DNA of 64,000 bases from positions 434,001 to 498,000 of the forward strand of contig CAJSYZ010000007.1 in NCBI GenBank assembly GCA_910574455.1, written 5' to 3'. Below, in pieces: positions 25,750-37,739 of the stretch. Numbering within the stretch: position 1 is the first letter of the stretch; the number at the start of each line of letters is the position of its first letter. The notes beneath the pieces were generated by a model. That model did no database searches and was not told the origin of the DNA. It saw only the letters and a program-made list of their open reading frames with translations. Both the position numbers and the translations under genes were made by a program. The stretch comes from Trichaptum fuscoviolaceum. Taxonomy: Eukaryota; Basidiomycota; Agaricomycetes; Hymenochaetales; Trichaptaceae.

Positions 25750-27611
25750 CTATACTGACGGTTCCTGAGCCTCAGATAAGGACAACTCCTGCAAGCTGTC
25801 GGCGAACCGGACACCACTAATGCCTGTCGCGAGCCCGGAAATCAGACCATCGGGCGCTCCGAACGTTACCATGTGCAAATGGAGCATCATCCGCGAGCAC
25901 AGCAAGCTCTGTAGTATGCTTTGTACACTGCATGATAGGGGAAACAAAGGAGTTTTAGGATGTGTGAAATGGAGCTGTCAGAGCTGCTTTTCACCCGTCC
26001 AACGAGTATGCGGGGTTTGCTCACAGAATGAAGAAATTGTTCATCAGAGGCTAAAAAATACATAGTTCAGCTTTAAGCCTACGCACTCACTGGGGTTGCA
26101 CTACTACTCACATTGGCGGTAGCGATTATTACAAGATTTGCAATCGATAAGCCTGGAAACAACACAGGTTATCGGAACGGTTGCTCACTGCCATTTTCTC
26201 CATATCTTACCCATATTACAGACAAAGTATCCTATTCCTGCAGGAGTTGTTACTTTCGTTCACAGCACAAAGTATAGCGATTGGCTGACGTACCATCTCG
26301 TACGATAGTTTGGACCAAGTCTGATTTCATAGATCTGACTAACTGCTGTGTAAGCTCAAGTTGGATTTGTAACGAGACTACTTACAGTGAGGCGAAAAGC
26401 TGCGCACAAGGATTAAGATTAGGCATACTTAGCATGCACAAGAAAATATCAGTTCTCAGTTGCGAGGAAGACGGGACGGAGGGGAAAACATGCTTACCAA
26501 AGTCACAATAAATCACAAAAACGATCGCGACTAGGTCTTGATTACTGGTGTATAGCAGGATACATCCATTCACTGGTAGATTCATAGGGAGACCTAAAAG
26601 TCAGCGAACGTCAGCGATAAACTTGAAGATTGAAGCTACAGCCCGGCATAGCCATAGTACCGACCGACTGCACCCATCAAGAATCCATACATATAATATA
26701 GCGTCGCTAGCACACAAGGCTAAAAATTAATGGAGACGATGAAGGCAGCTCAAATGACAGATTGTGCTTACCACGGCGATAAGGATTACAGGTACAAGAA
26801 CTGTCCAGCGATTATTCCATACAATGCAAGCTCTTCTGAGGAGAACGGCTGCATAGATGTCAAATTAGCGTGATATGTTATTTTCCACCTTGGTTCAGAC
26901 CCACAAGCAGCAGCAACGTAGCAACTGTACAGTATACCTAAGAGATCTCAATAACGGCTTTCGTTTTTTATGAACAGTTACCCACATCCTGCCGTAATCA
27001 TGAATGTCCGACAATTCTGGGTGAGACTTAGTAGCAGGATTGAACCGCGGAGGTGATTTCATTTACCTTCACGTCTTTTTCAAGAAAGAGACCTAAGGCA
27101 CTCGATAATTGTAGCTTGTTCTTAGTCGGTGACTTATAAACGCATACCATAAATAACAATGGGAACTGCGGCAAACGGAAGATATCGGTTCACAAGAAAT
27201 TGAACCTTCCCGAAAGACAGTGTCATCCTCCATACGTAGCGAACCTAAATTCAATCAGTTTCAGACAATAAGCGTGCAAGGCGTCGGCGACCTCGTACCT
27301 CACGGTTTAATGTGATAAGATAGTCATATACCTGCTCGGAATGTAAGTAATGTTTTATAGTTTGGATGAATATACTTACAAGCAAGGTTATCGCCGCAAC
27401 TGTGAGCAATAGTAATCAGCAGTCTGGAGGGGAGTTTCGAAGAGTGAATTAGACCTGCCTGCGGTGTACTAATCAAATATCCAAGAAAGAGCCATCAGCG
27501 CAAAATAAGTAGCAGGTCGGATACACTGACCCTGTATATTAGAGTATAAAAAAGAATATCGGCAGGTGTTTCTACCTCAATCACTAGTGATGCGGCCAGA
27601 GAATATATCAT
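25750..27611 (-). CDS. DUF6533-like multi-pass membrane protein (paralogue 3)
   Basis: N-terminal exons are 27531-27611 (start MIYSLAASLVIEVETPADIL), 27459-27468 (10 nt), 27380-27399 (20 nt), 27299-27331 (33 nt, VYDYLITLNRE) and 27148-27244 (97 nt, VRYVWRMTLSFGKVQFLVNR). They reproduce exactly the exon sizes of the other two paralogues and carry the DUF6533 signature. A middle exon near 26790-26850 gives LLRRACIVWNNRWTVLVPVI. The C-terminal exon reads SILQSLLCSRMMLHLHMVT and stops at 25750. Exons between about 25950 and 27140 are only partly resolved. The protein is a predicted membrane protein of unknown function. It is closest to paralogue 1, judging by the shared RRA.I.W and C-terminal motifs. 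Confidence 0.6.
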
Positions 27612-28898
27612 GAAGGTGAACGGGACAGTATACGTGTGGGCACAAGCCGATCTCCGACGGACTTTATAGCCACGAGCAATAGGTCGTAGCTCTAGCAATT
27701 CTCCATTTCACCGTCAAGGCCGGTGGTTAGTGATGTGAGGTCCATCAATGAAATTTTGCTATGCGTCTAGGCCAATTCCATATTAGGACAGTCGGGACGG
27801 CCGAGTCGGAGTCGTTCTTGAAGAGATGACACCGAGGATGCAACGGACACAAGCAACGCGGCGTGCGGAGATGTCATACTCAAGAACCACGCAAATTTCT
27901 CGCGGCTAGACTATCAAAGGAAGTACCGAAGGTTGAGTATGGGCACGGTGGCATGTGACCAGGGCACATTAAGGTTCGATACGGGTGCATTCTCCCCGTC
28001 TACTAGTGAGATGAGAACCGCACAGGTCATCAGATAGAATGTGAAAGGGAAAGCCGTAGGGACTCCGAAAGGTTGCCGAGGAGGGATTGCGCAAATTCGT
28101 TGTAGACTATTTCCAGAAACGATGTTGCCCTGCTCTACACTCCATTGTTGTATGAACAGGTGTTCAGCGACAGCCGGTGGGAAGTGCCTTAGTGCATGCG
28201 GTAGTTGCGGAGGTAGATAGGTAATAGGAAAGGTGGGCATATGACGGTAGCAGGCAGCGGAAGTATCGTCAAAAAGGTGACTCGGAAACCGGGGAGGCTA
28301 TACGTCATTCGAGTACAACATCATCGAGCAATAGCAGCAAACGTTCCAAGCATGCAATCGCCCAAAGCTGTACAACTTGTCAATGAGGCTTTTGGTTTCT
28401 TTGGAAACTATCATGAACTCACATGATACTTAAAGTCAACGAGTAGTCAATGCTTACTAGGGGAAAGGGGAAATAATGAGATGAAATTTCACATTGCGTA
28501 TGTCATGGCTTACCTCTGTTAAAATGCCCTATCCTTCCCGAGTAAGATATCAAACCGCCGGAGGCTATGTATCTCGGAGATGCTGAGCCACAGAAGACGG
28601 CGAAAATAGCTCACCGTCAAATTGCGGCACGAGATGGAGAAAATAGACTAGAGTTTTCGACACTAGGCTTGTATGACGGTTAAGAAACGGACGATCTCGA
28701 TAGATGGAGCCGAAGACTGTCAGGTCGTCCAGAAACTTGCTGAGCTGAAGTGCATGCCACGTCGGCCTCTTCGGAACCTAAAAGCAGACTCAACGATATT
28801 TTGTAACAAGCATGAGAAAAGTGGAGTCACGGCACGGTAAATGATCACTCAGGACAGCTAATGCTCCCGAAACACAGATGGAAATGAAGGCACAGGCT
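27612..28898. other. Intergenic, 1.3 kb; hydrophobic fragments on the minus strand
   Basis: The minus strand has a 108-codon frame (27914-28240) with a hydrophobic stretch (VPTAFPFTFYLMTCAVLISL) and a piece near 28660-28700 reading VYFLHLVPQFDG before a possible donor site. They may be relics of another membrane-protein gene, but no family signature and no joined exon set could be found. Confidence 0.3.
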
Positions 28899-30040
28899 CT
28901 ATTTCCTTTGCACAACCCAAACCATCAAGTACCGCCTATCTTCCTCGGATGCAGGTTGCTCCGTGTTCAGCAACCTCCAAGGCCAATCAACCAAATCCGC
29001 ATTCACCTCGACCGTCCCCTCCTCGAATACCACACCATCCCATAGAGCACGCCAGCTGTCGGGATCGTGACAGTAGGTATACTCCCCACGCGGGTTCGGA
29101 GTCTTTCGCAAGCCTTTCTTTCGCAAAGCCCCATGGGAGCCAAATATGAACGACCCTTTCTCTGGCGAGAGCAATGACGCAAGAGCTCGCGCAGCTTTGA
29201 GCTGACCGTCTTCTTGGAATAAATGGAAGAACGCAGCTACATGAATAGCTGAGACGTGCCCTTGCAGTGGAGTAAGGGACGTGAGCGTCGACAGGTCAGG
29301 CCGAGGGGTGCTTGGAGGTGTATATACAGGACTTGCGGGGGCGATATGTTCGGGATCGAACACGTCGCCTCGCACGAACGAAACTGGAAAGCTCTCCGGT
29401 GTGCTCTTGAACAGCTTATGGCCGAGGTCCCAGAAGACTGAAATATCATAGATGAAGTTTCGGAATAGAATTCGATCAAATAAGAGTGTTCTCACCTTGT
29501 TGAAGGTCCGAAGCCACAACATTCCTCATAGCGTAGCCGTCAGCGATTGCAGCTCGTGTATCGACTCCGACTTGGTTGATAAAAGGTGAAAGTTAGAGTT
29601 AAGGCAGGAAGGCGAAAACGAAACGACGAGAGCTACATGCACATGCATAGTCGAGGAAAATTGCATCCGATTTCTCCTGAGCAAGTTGAAGGAGGTTCGC
29701 GTATCCAGGAAGCATCTTGATCCTGAGTCTCATAGTTGATAGAGGAGAATCAGTGTCATATCACACAGATTAGAGGAGATAAGAGTACTGCGAGAAGGCA
29801 AAATTGCGAATACACCCGTAGTGGACGACCTACACGCCAAACGTATCAGTAACCGACAAGAACAGATGTACCGGAGGAACTCACATCCCAAGCTTCGTGT
29901 TGAATCTTTACGATATGCTCCTTCAACTCTTTATCATCGTGTATACCTGTTTGACTCTTGAAGAAAGCGACTTCAGCCTCTGTCGGGCAATAGAAGTCGA
30001 AGTCGAATCTGGACACAGCAGCCGAAGGGACTTCAGACAT
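28899..30040 (-). CDS. SAM-dependent methyltransferase, fungal accessory type
   Basis: Five exons (29885-30040, 29789-29829, 29637-29728, 29496-29570, 28899-29437) join in phase and give 300 residues. The N-terminus FYCPTEAEVAFFKSQTGIHD matches the usual start of a large group of agaricomycete methyltransferases. The SAM-binding motif I region reads IFLDYACAFGVDTRAAIADG, in place of the more usual LDxGCxFGxDxRxxxxDG. It is followed by NVVASDLQQVFWDLGHKLFK and then VSFVRGDVFDPEHI, the acidic-loop region. FIFGSHGA and the C-terminal YLMVWVVQRK strand complete a Rossmann-type methyltransferase. Substrate is unknown. Relatives occur near secondary-metabolite genes, but no such cluster is visible here. 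The Ala in place of Gly in motif I is unusual. Confidence 0.8.
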
Positions 30041-30664
30041 CTGTCGACGCAGGTAACAGTTAGAGATGGCAGAAGCCTGATGAGAAGTTCAAGGCTGGTG
30101 GACAACATAATGTGGATGTGGATGTGCTAAATATACACCACCGCTCCCCAGGCTAGAATAGCGCAAATACTACGGACCCTCAGGCTAATATAGTACAAAC
30201 CGATGTTCACAGATAAATATCTACAGTATCACCAGATCCACCAGATCCCCCTTAGATTAAGCCATACTCTCAACGGCGAAAATGTCAGAAATTAGGAATC
30301 AAATCCACAAGAGCAGAGCGAAGAGAGAAAGAGAAAAGGAACGTTAGCAACTAGTACCCGAAACGGACGCAACGCGTTTGTTTGCGTCACAGACTTCCAG
30401 GTCAAACGAACTGGGTTAAGAAAGTCCCGGAGACTCGTGGTTGTTCGATCACCACTTTCATTGTTCGTTCATTAAGAATGATTGATAGGATAGAAAGATA
30501 CAGTGAGAACGAGTTGCGTTCAGATAGCAGGGCCGAGAAATGATGAATACATGATGCAAAAAATAACTAAATACAAGTGCGTGTAAAGAGAAAACAAATC
30601 AGTGTACAGTATTATCCAAAATCAAATGAAACGCAAAGCCATAAATTAAACAGTGCTAAGATCC
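30041..30664. other. Intergenic; contains the outer edge of the left inverted-repeat arm
   Basis: From about 30440 rightward the sequence is recognisably the reverse complement of about 49750-49965 with many differences. Leftward of that no similarity was seen. No gene. Confidence 0.5.
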
Positions 30665-33221
30665 CTACAACTTCTTCCTCACCGGATTTGCTCTCGACTC
30701 CCTTGACCTCTTGATGGTGCGACTGGCTATAGAACCTGAGTCAACCGCGGAAGATGTACCATCTTCCAAAGCCCTCGAGCGCTTTCCCGCTGATTGAGAC
30801 GACTCCGCATGAGACGAGAATTCTTGACCCGTTGGTACAGACGGAGCCGTCTTACCTTTCGCCGAATCGTCCCTTTTGACGTGATCACGAATCCTTAGCG
30901 GTGGTAATTTCTCCTCGACGAACACTAGATTGTGGGAATCAGTACCACTGCCCTCCAGTGTACTACTTTCCGAGGAAGACGGCAAGTTCTTATCCATTAT
31001 ACGTTGTTTGGTTTCGTGGTTCCTGAGCATATTCCTCGTTTTAGTCAAGATAGACTTCAGTTCCTCGAATATTTCACAGTTTTGCCGCGTTTGGATTTGA
31101 CATACTTCGGAGTTTGGCGACGTTGACAAATTAAATGTATCTAGGTCTTCCGGTTCGACGATCAGAGGGGGGAAGAAGAGATTCCGCAGGGCCCTCAAAC
31201 ACTTCGCAAGCGGAGCGAAATAATTGTGAATTTGAGACAAAATCTGTAACTCAAAATCATTCGGGTTTTGAAGCATGCCGCTTTTCGCATTTGCAAGGTG
31301 CGTCAGATCACCATCGTCGACCCTTCCTTCAGGGCACCATTTACTAAGGAACGATGACTTGAAGCTGAAAGTATCCGTCTCCGGTCGTTTCGTTCCCCGA
31401 GGACCCGCATAAAGGCAGGCTATCCAGATCAAGATGTACAGTATTGATTCAGCGTCGCTTATCGCCGTGTGCGCCGTGTAGTTCTTCAAAACAGCAACTG
31501 CCATGAAAGGTATTGTGCCCTATACAAAAAAAAGTCAGAACTCGTCGCGATAGAGAAGCTCTTTGCTTACCGTTCGTTTCCCCTTCGTTACTTCCCTCGC
31601 TTTCGAAGGGTTGTTGTGGATTGCATAATCATAATCAATCAAATAGCCAGTTCGAAGATCCGAGTCGCCCTTCTTAACGAGGATTATGTTGTATACGCTG
31701 ACGTCGCGATGCAGAACACCAATACTGTCTAACGCTTCGGTGGCTATATGGCGCAAGGTATCAGTGAGATGCGAGCCTCATAGTAGGAATGAAAACCTTA
31801 CTTTCTATCACATCGAGTGTCGCCGATATGAGCTCGGTCAAGCAAGTGAACTGCCAGAGCGGCTCTCCGTAAGGAGTCATGACGATGCGATAATGGTCTC
31901 GAATCTCTGCCGTAGAGGATGGACCTCGAAAGTACTCTGTACTGTCGTCGACTTCGCTCCCTGACTGGTCTCTTGTTTTAACGATACCACCGAACAAAAA
32001 CTCTGGGATGTTCGCAATCGACTTCTCGTTCAAAAACTTGACCATCTCAACTTCATTCGTGGCCCTATCACGATCAACCCAAGCATCCTTGATCACGCAG
32101 ACTACCTTGCCTACACTCCCGTCGGAGGCGCTTTCCGCTTTCAGGCAGACCGTCCCGCGTCCACGAAGCGAACGATCCACGTAGATTTTGCCAAGGATCT
32201 TGTAACGAACTCCTCCAGCCGTGACGTAGCGGGCGTGGCCGTCCGGTTCGGTCACGAACGACTCGTCGTAGCCGAGCTGTGATTTGTTCATGAAGAGAAT
32301 GCCGATGGCGACACGCAAAAAGATGCTTGGATGATCATGCACATTGTACTCGCAAGAGTAGGCGACACCAGAGCGGTCAAATGCGTAGAGCGTGAGTCTT
32401 TGGTCCAGGAATCCGAGTCCGAGGACATGGCGACGATCATACTGGGTCGCAAGGCATATCCTCCCGTACTCGGTAAGCTGCTCTCGTTCTTCCTGCTTTG
32501 GCCGGTTTCTAACCTTGAGCGATACAATACTCCGGATGTCTGCCCATTCTGCATTCGCGCCTACTTTCGACCGTGGAATAACGACGAGATCTGGGGCTCT
32601 ATCGTACGTGAAGCCAGTAGAGGGAAGTCCACATCCTTTGAACTCAGACGAAAAGACAAGATCATCGGGACTCTGGCTCCTATTCATCAAGACGCGAACC
32701 TTTTCAGCAATTATATTGAGGCAATTGCACAGCTTGTCTTCAGTTTTCGGTCTATTTGTTTCCGGCCACCCCACCCATCTTCCCTTGCTTGAGAATGCAT
32801 AAGGATAGAATCCAGCTCGCACCCGTCCTTTTTTCCTAGGATCTCTGATTTGTTTCAACATCTCGTCTGGGTCGTATGGCAAGGTTTGCACGACAGCATC
32901 AACCAAGGTAGAGCTGTTTCTATAGACAGCACCGTCTAGCTCCGATACTTGATGCTCTTTCATGTTCGCAACTGTCTTGTTCCGTGCCGTTTTGAAACTT
33001 TCTCCAGTGTACTGATCGTTGTGTGACTTTGACCTGAGTGGAGTGTTGAAAGGCTGAACAGTCTGAGCAAAACGAGGAGCGGTTCTCTCTGGCGTGGAAG
33101 GCTCCCCTTCTTGAAAGTCTGACGTACACCGCCTGCCAGTGTCGTCGACAAAGGAGTCAGTGAGAGAAGACGGTGGCGGAAGAGGAAGAAGGTCGTTGGT
33201 TCTGTCGTCGGAGGACTGCAT
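30665..33221 (-). CDS. FunK1-type fungal protein kinase, full-length copy
   Basis: Three exons (31802-33221, 31571-31743, 30665-31519) join in phase and give 815 residues. Kinase motifs are clear: the catalytic loop GVLHRDVSVYNIIL (HRD at residues 485-487), LIDYDYA in place of the DFG motif (residues 510-512 are DYD), and GTIPFMA after the second intron. This arrangement is typical of FunK1 (fungal-type protein kinase, Pfam PF17667). An N-terminal extension of about 120 residues precedes the conserved FYPY and KGRWVGWP segments. The C-terminal 130 residues are Ser/Lys-rich and end in a basic stretch (RTIKRSRESRANPVRKKL) that could be a nuclear localisation signal. The gene lies 515 bp downstream of the coiled-coil gene on the same strand. 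Substrates of FunK1 kinases are mostly unknown. Confidence 0.85.
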
Positions 33222-33736
33222 TGTGAGTCAACGATGAAAGCAAGATACAAGTGCTCTCACCAGAACTCGTGTGTCTGCCTTTGAAGCGTTGGCTTCGTGG
33301 TCTGCGTGATGTTCGTTTGCAGCGTGGATACCTCCAGGCTGCTGCGTTGCGAGAAGGCAACCTTGAAGTCAAAGTTGAACTTCAAGTTGAAGTCGTGAGA
33401 ACTTGAATTTGAACTCATGAACAAACTTTTATCCAACATTTCTTCGTACTCTACAGAAAATTCTATGAAGCATGAATTCGAAAGAGACAGTAGTACCGCG
33501 TTCGAGACCGGAAGAGAATACTGTAAATCCGCCTGCAAGTGTACAAGGACGCACTTGAAAAAAGACATCAATAATAATCGACATAGTAGTTACTGGACTC
33601 GTACGCGACGCGACGGCGACGCGCTGCTCTCAAGTTGACACAGTTTATACGTCCAAAAGAAATATTTAGAAAAACGTGAATGTATAAGAAACTACTGTCC
33701 TACCACACTCTAAACTACTTATCTAAACACACTATC
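33222..33736. promoter_or_regulatory. Upstream region of FunK1 with direct and inverted AAGTTGAA-type repeats
   Basis: Positions 33366-33418 hold a run of related units (AAGTTGAACTTCAAGTTGAA and neighbours) 145-200 bp upstream of the FunK1 start codon. The TTCAAGTTGA core is at 33381-33390. A similar run sits upstream of the H15-protein gene at 52706-52735. Regulatory function is inferred. The first 60 bp after the coiled-coil stop codon match the other arm, and the remainder does not. Confidence 0.35.
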
Positions 33737-36700
33737 CTACTCACTTGGCACACGCGAGCCTATCTTCTTACTGACAATCCGCTGACGCTGCAAATTCTCC
33801 AACGACCGCTTTCGAAATGCGTGCGTACGAGCATCTCGGACACGACCATCACAATCCATCTCGCCACCTTCCATCGCAAGGGCCGCCGCAGGTGTCTGAA
33901 CTGATGGCTTCTGCTGGAGGGACTCGGAAGGTCCGCCGCTACTTGAAGGCATATCCTCGCTGACAGGTAGCGGCTTGATCAAGGATAATGCAACAGAGGC
34001 CACCTTTTCCCACAACGACGAGCTACGAGCGGCTAAAAGTGTATCGAAGTCAGACGCAAGAATCGAAAACATATTATTATGCGCCTCACCTGGAACCAAG
34101 GCCGCGGGTAGCACAGACACAGATGGCAGAACCAGATAATTGGGCAGGATTGCGTCCATTTCATGCGACATTGAGAGCTCAGGTACTGGGCTTGACGTTC
34201 CCTGCTTCTCAATGGACCTCAACCCAGACATTGGCATCTGCCCAAGTCTGGAACCCTTTCGAGGAGTCGAGGTCAAAACATTGAAACGCGAGTCGAACAA
34301 CTCCAAAACGTCCAACTCAGAGTCCATAAATGTTCCCCCAATGCAGCCCTCGACCGAACTCGAAGACGACGAAGGAGAAAGACTATACTGCCGCTCTCGC
34401 CTCTGAGCGTGCAGCATCGCCTCCATCCTTCCTCCTGATGGAAGAGCACTCAGCGATGTATTCGACGATAAGCTTGGTCCTCCAGGGCTGTCGTAGCTTG
34501 CCTCAGCCACGGCGTCATCCAAGGAATCCGAGAATACAAGACAGTGTGGTAACAGTGCATCCTCAGCTCCAGTCCCAGCCAAGGCAGAACGATGAAGCGA
34601 TCTAGACCACGACACCGTGCCAGATGGGAATGACGGCAGATCAGACAGAGTAGGTCCAGACAGAAGCACTACAGATGCAGACGCCTCAAGAGTGTCTACT
34701 TCTTGTACAATCCGAGAAAGCGATCTTGACCAAGACACAGTTCCAGAAGGGAAATTCGGCAGATCAGAGAGATCAGGTGCAGATAAGAGAACCACAGATT
34801 CAGATGCCTGAGCTTCGAGTTCGTCGACTTCTCCTGGCGACCATGCCGGTATGGTCTCCAGGGCCGTCAGACTCGCAGTACAGCGAGGCAGCTCCAGAAC
34901 GTTGGGCAATCTTGAAAGTTCTCTATCATCCGGGGCCAGGTAAGGACCGTCTTCTCCGACGACCGGGAGTGACAGCATAGTTGGCGCTGCAGACTGTGTC
35001 GATGTCTCCAGCATCGTGTCACAATTCCTCCCCGAGCCCACAGCATACAGGGTTGTCAACGCTGTGGTACCAGTCGGCGTCTCAGGTAGAGAATGCAGTC
35101 CCACACCCGAGTCCAAAGGAATGCGTCCCTCTCGAACGTCGGGATCCGGTGTCGGATCATCGCTGGGGAGAGGACATTCAAGAGAGCAGAGCCCGTCGGT
35201 ACCGACGGACGCGTATGCCCTGTCCAGCATGTCCCCGAAGCCGCCCCTCGTCTCAAAGGGAGATAGGAGAGGCGACTCGCACAGACTGATCGTGTCAGGC
35301 GTCGGAGCTATCCCAATGCAGCGTCAATAAGCGGATAAACACAAGCAGAATAGATATATACTGACCAGAAATTAACTGATGCTCCAACAGCGTTGTCTTT
35401 TGTTCGTCTTCGGTCTTCGCAGTCTCAAAGGACGTTATCGTGGGGAGGGTCACTGGACTAGGTTGTCTCCGCGCCTCACTCCCCGAACTTCCGTGCCTGT
35501 CTAAGACCTGCATCGACCTCAACTTGCAAGACAACTTCGCCTGCTCCCTGTGCTTCTCCCGCAACGCCTTTCCTTCCGCGTCCAAGTCGTTGGCCCTCTT
35601 CGTCACTCTCTTGAGCCGTGCTTTCAATCGACGGATCGATGCTTCCGACGAGCACTGCTGCGTCTTCAAGGTTCTGAGAAGCTGCTTGTTGGTCGTAGAG
35701 TGGAATGTCAAGAGCTTCTGGCCAGACTTCGATCGACCCTTCTCCTTCTCCAAGAACGCGATCCTCAGCGTCAGTCCCTGGATCTCCTTCCCTGTAGATG
35801 CTGATATCGTCTTCGCCTCTTCCTGCGCAATGTCAGCGTCCAAGTGAGCTCGACGCATCGCATCTGCGAGCCGCGTGTTGTCCTGCTGTAAACGTTGGAT
35901 CTCTGTCTCAGCAGCCTCAGCAGCCTCCTTCATCTCCTTCTTTTCCGCTTCCTGAGCCATGGTATACTTCTCTATCCAATATTTCACCTCCTCCATGCTG
36001 CGTTCCGCCTCGTCGGCCCTCCGCTTGTCTGCCTCGACAGTCGTCCTGACTAAAACAAAGCCGTCATTCGCCCGAATGAGCATGGCCGCCGTCAAATCGG
36101 CCCGCTCCGTCTCTTCGTCGAGTGCTGATTCCGTTGTGGCAACCTGACGCCGTAGCAGCGCGAGCTCCTTCGCTTGCGCATTCAGCTTATCAGTCGCTGA
36201 CCCCGCCTTCGCAACCGCCAACTCTAGGCCAGAGGCTTTCGCCTGAGACATCTTGAGTAGAGTCTCAACCTCGTGGACCTTCGTCGACACTCTCGTGAGC
36301 GCCGTCGTCAGCGTGACTATCGTCTCGTCCGCTTCTGCTAAAAGTGAAAACGCTGAATCAGCCCTCATCTTCTCCTGCCCAAATGCGCCCTCAAATTCCG
36401 ACTGCAGTCCAGAGGCTTTCGCCTGAGACATCTTGAGCAGAGCCTCAACCTCCCGGACCTTCGTCTCCTCTTTCGTCAGCGCCGTCGTCAGCGTGCATAT
36501 CGTCTCGTCCGCTTCTGCCAAAAATGAAATCGCCGCGCCAGCCCTCATCTTCTCCTCCGTAAGTGCGCCCTCAAATTCCGACTGTAGTCCAGAGGCTTTC
36601 GCCTGAGACATCTTGAGCAGAGCCTCAACCTCGCGGACCTTCGTCTCCTCTTTCGTCAGCGCAATTGTGAGTGTATCAATCGTTCTGCGCAACTCCTCCG

Positions 36701-37739
36701 AAAGCAAATTGGCCCTCTGCCTCTCATCATCAATAGTAGTCGACTTCAGTAAGGAGGCTTTCGCCTGAGACTCGCTGTTTTGAGCCCCAACCTCACGAAC
36801 CTTCGTCTGCTCGTCCCTGAGCTCCATCGAGAGCGTATGGGAGATAGGATCGACCTCTTCCTCGGCCAGGACAAGTGTCAAGGATGACTTGTCTAGCTTG
36901 AAGCTCTTCTCCGACGTTCGGGTCTGCTCAGTTACGACGAGGGTAGGGAACATGTCGTCTGAGGTGTTCATAGACTCGGCATCGGCATCCGTAGATGGCT
37001 GCGATTCAACGCAGGCCTTTGTCTGCGGCTCTGTGTCGGCTGTCGTGAGGTGTAGGGTTACCTCGTCTGGCGTCCTCAGATCGGCAGGCACGGCTTCGGC
37101 CACGGCAAGGCGGGAGGAAACATCGTCCAACTCGCCCCTCAGCCGTGCGATCTCGTCCTCGAGCATGCTATTTCGCCCCAGATGGCAGCGTATCTATAGG
37201 GCCAGGTAGGTGAGAGGAGATAGCACGATGAGGGAGAGAAGACTCACTGCCTCAAGGACGGACCACAGAAAACATATAAATTGACGTCCGCGCACAGACA
37301 GTCGTCTCGAACAAGCACCCAGCCGCGTCGGTGCGATAGCCACGAGTCTCCGGAATGAAACAAAGATCGCAACCAGTACAGACGTACCCACCACACAGCA
37401 GTATACTGCGGCATGCTCTAGAGCTATTCCTGACAAGTCCTTCAGGACCGAGACGGCGAGCGGTGGCAGTCTTGAGCTCGTCGAGGTCACGGTGGCGTTA
37501 ACCAAGGTGTCGACCGACGTCGCTATGATCGCAGCAACATTGTCGGCTACCTCAGGACCCACATCTGAAGGTGGTAAGGACGTCGCCGATGGCTGCACTA
37601 GCACCGGGGCTGACGAGAACAGGTCGTCCACTGCAGCATCCATCGGAGCATCTCCCGGAGTGGGTAGGAGGAAGACAGTCCCAGCGATGAGAGCAGCTCG
37701 AAGAAGTGTAAACGTAGAGGGGCGGATGTTGGTGTTCAT
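33737..37739 (-). CDS. Long membrane-anchored coiled-coil protein, left copy (1,296 aa)
   Basis: Exons 37248-37739, 35366-37193 and 33737-35307 join in phase (introns of 54 and 58 nt). Each exon alone looks like a separate ORF, but the splice sites GCA|GTGAGT...CTATAG and TCTG|GTCAGT...GGATAG join them without a frame break. The N-terminus has a signal-like stretch (LLRAALIAGTVFLLP) and a membrane helix around residues 107-128 (AAVYCCVVGTSVLVAIF). Residues 165-773 are a highly charged coiled coil with 60-residue repeats. Residues 774-1296 are Ser/Pro-rich with a duplicated motif (LSDLPxFPSGTVSWSRSL) and a basic end. I do not recognise a named family. A scaffold or tether anchored in a membrane is a structural guess. 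It is followed by FunK1 on the same strand, as in the other arm. Confidence 0.8.
34595..34819 (-). repeat. Two tandem Ser-rich units in the coiled-coil protein tail (left)
   Basis: Two units with a 41-residue period, each containing SVVLLS, P-x-LSDLP and FPSGTVSWSRSL. The same pair is present in the right copy at 46146-46370. Confidence 0.75.
36207..36806 (-). repeat. Coiled-coil tandem repeats, four units (left)
   Basis: Units start at TKVREV/TKVHEV and repeat every 54, 60 and 60 residues (180 bp), with KMSQAKASGL and LAEADETI-xTLTTALT shared between the last three. The length is invariant between the two arms. Confidence 0.8.

Noticed and set aside
27930..28000. tRNA-like box (GGTTCGATACG) near 27973
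   Set aside because: The B-box match is imperfect and no acceptor or anticodon stem of the right length can be drawn around it.
27914..28240. 108-codon minus-strand frame considered as a membrane-protein gene
   Set aside because: One hydrophobic stretch only. No joined exons and no family signature, so it is mentioned only as a possible relic.
34140..36147. Plus-strand ORFs of 60-135 codons inside the left coiled-coil gene (and their mirror images in the right arm)
   Set aside because: They are antisense shadows of a highly biased charged/Ser-rich coding sequence. They appear in both arms only because the arms are copies.
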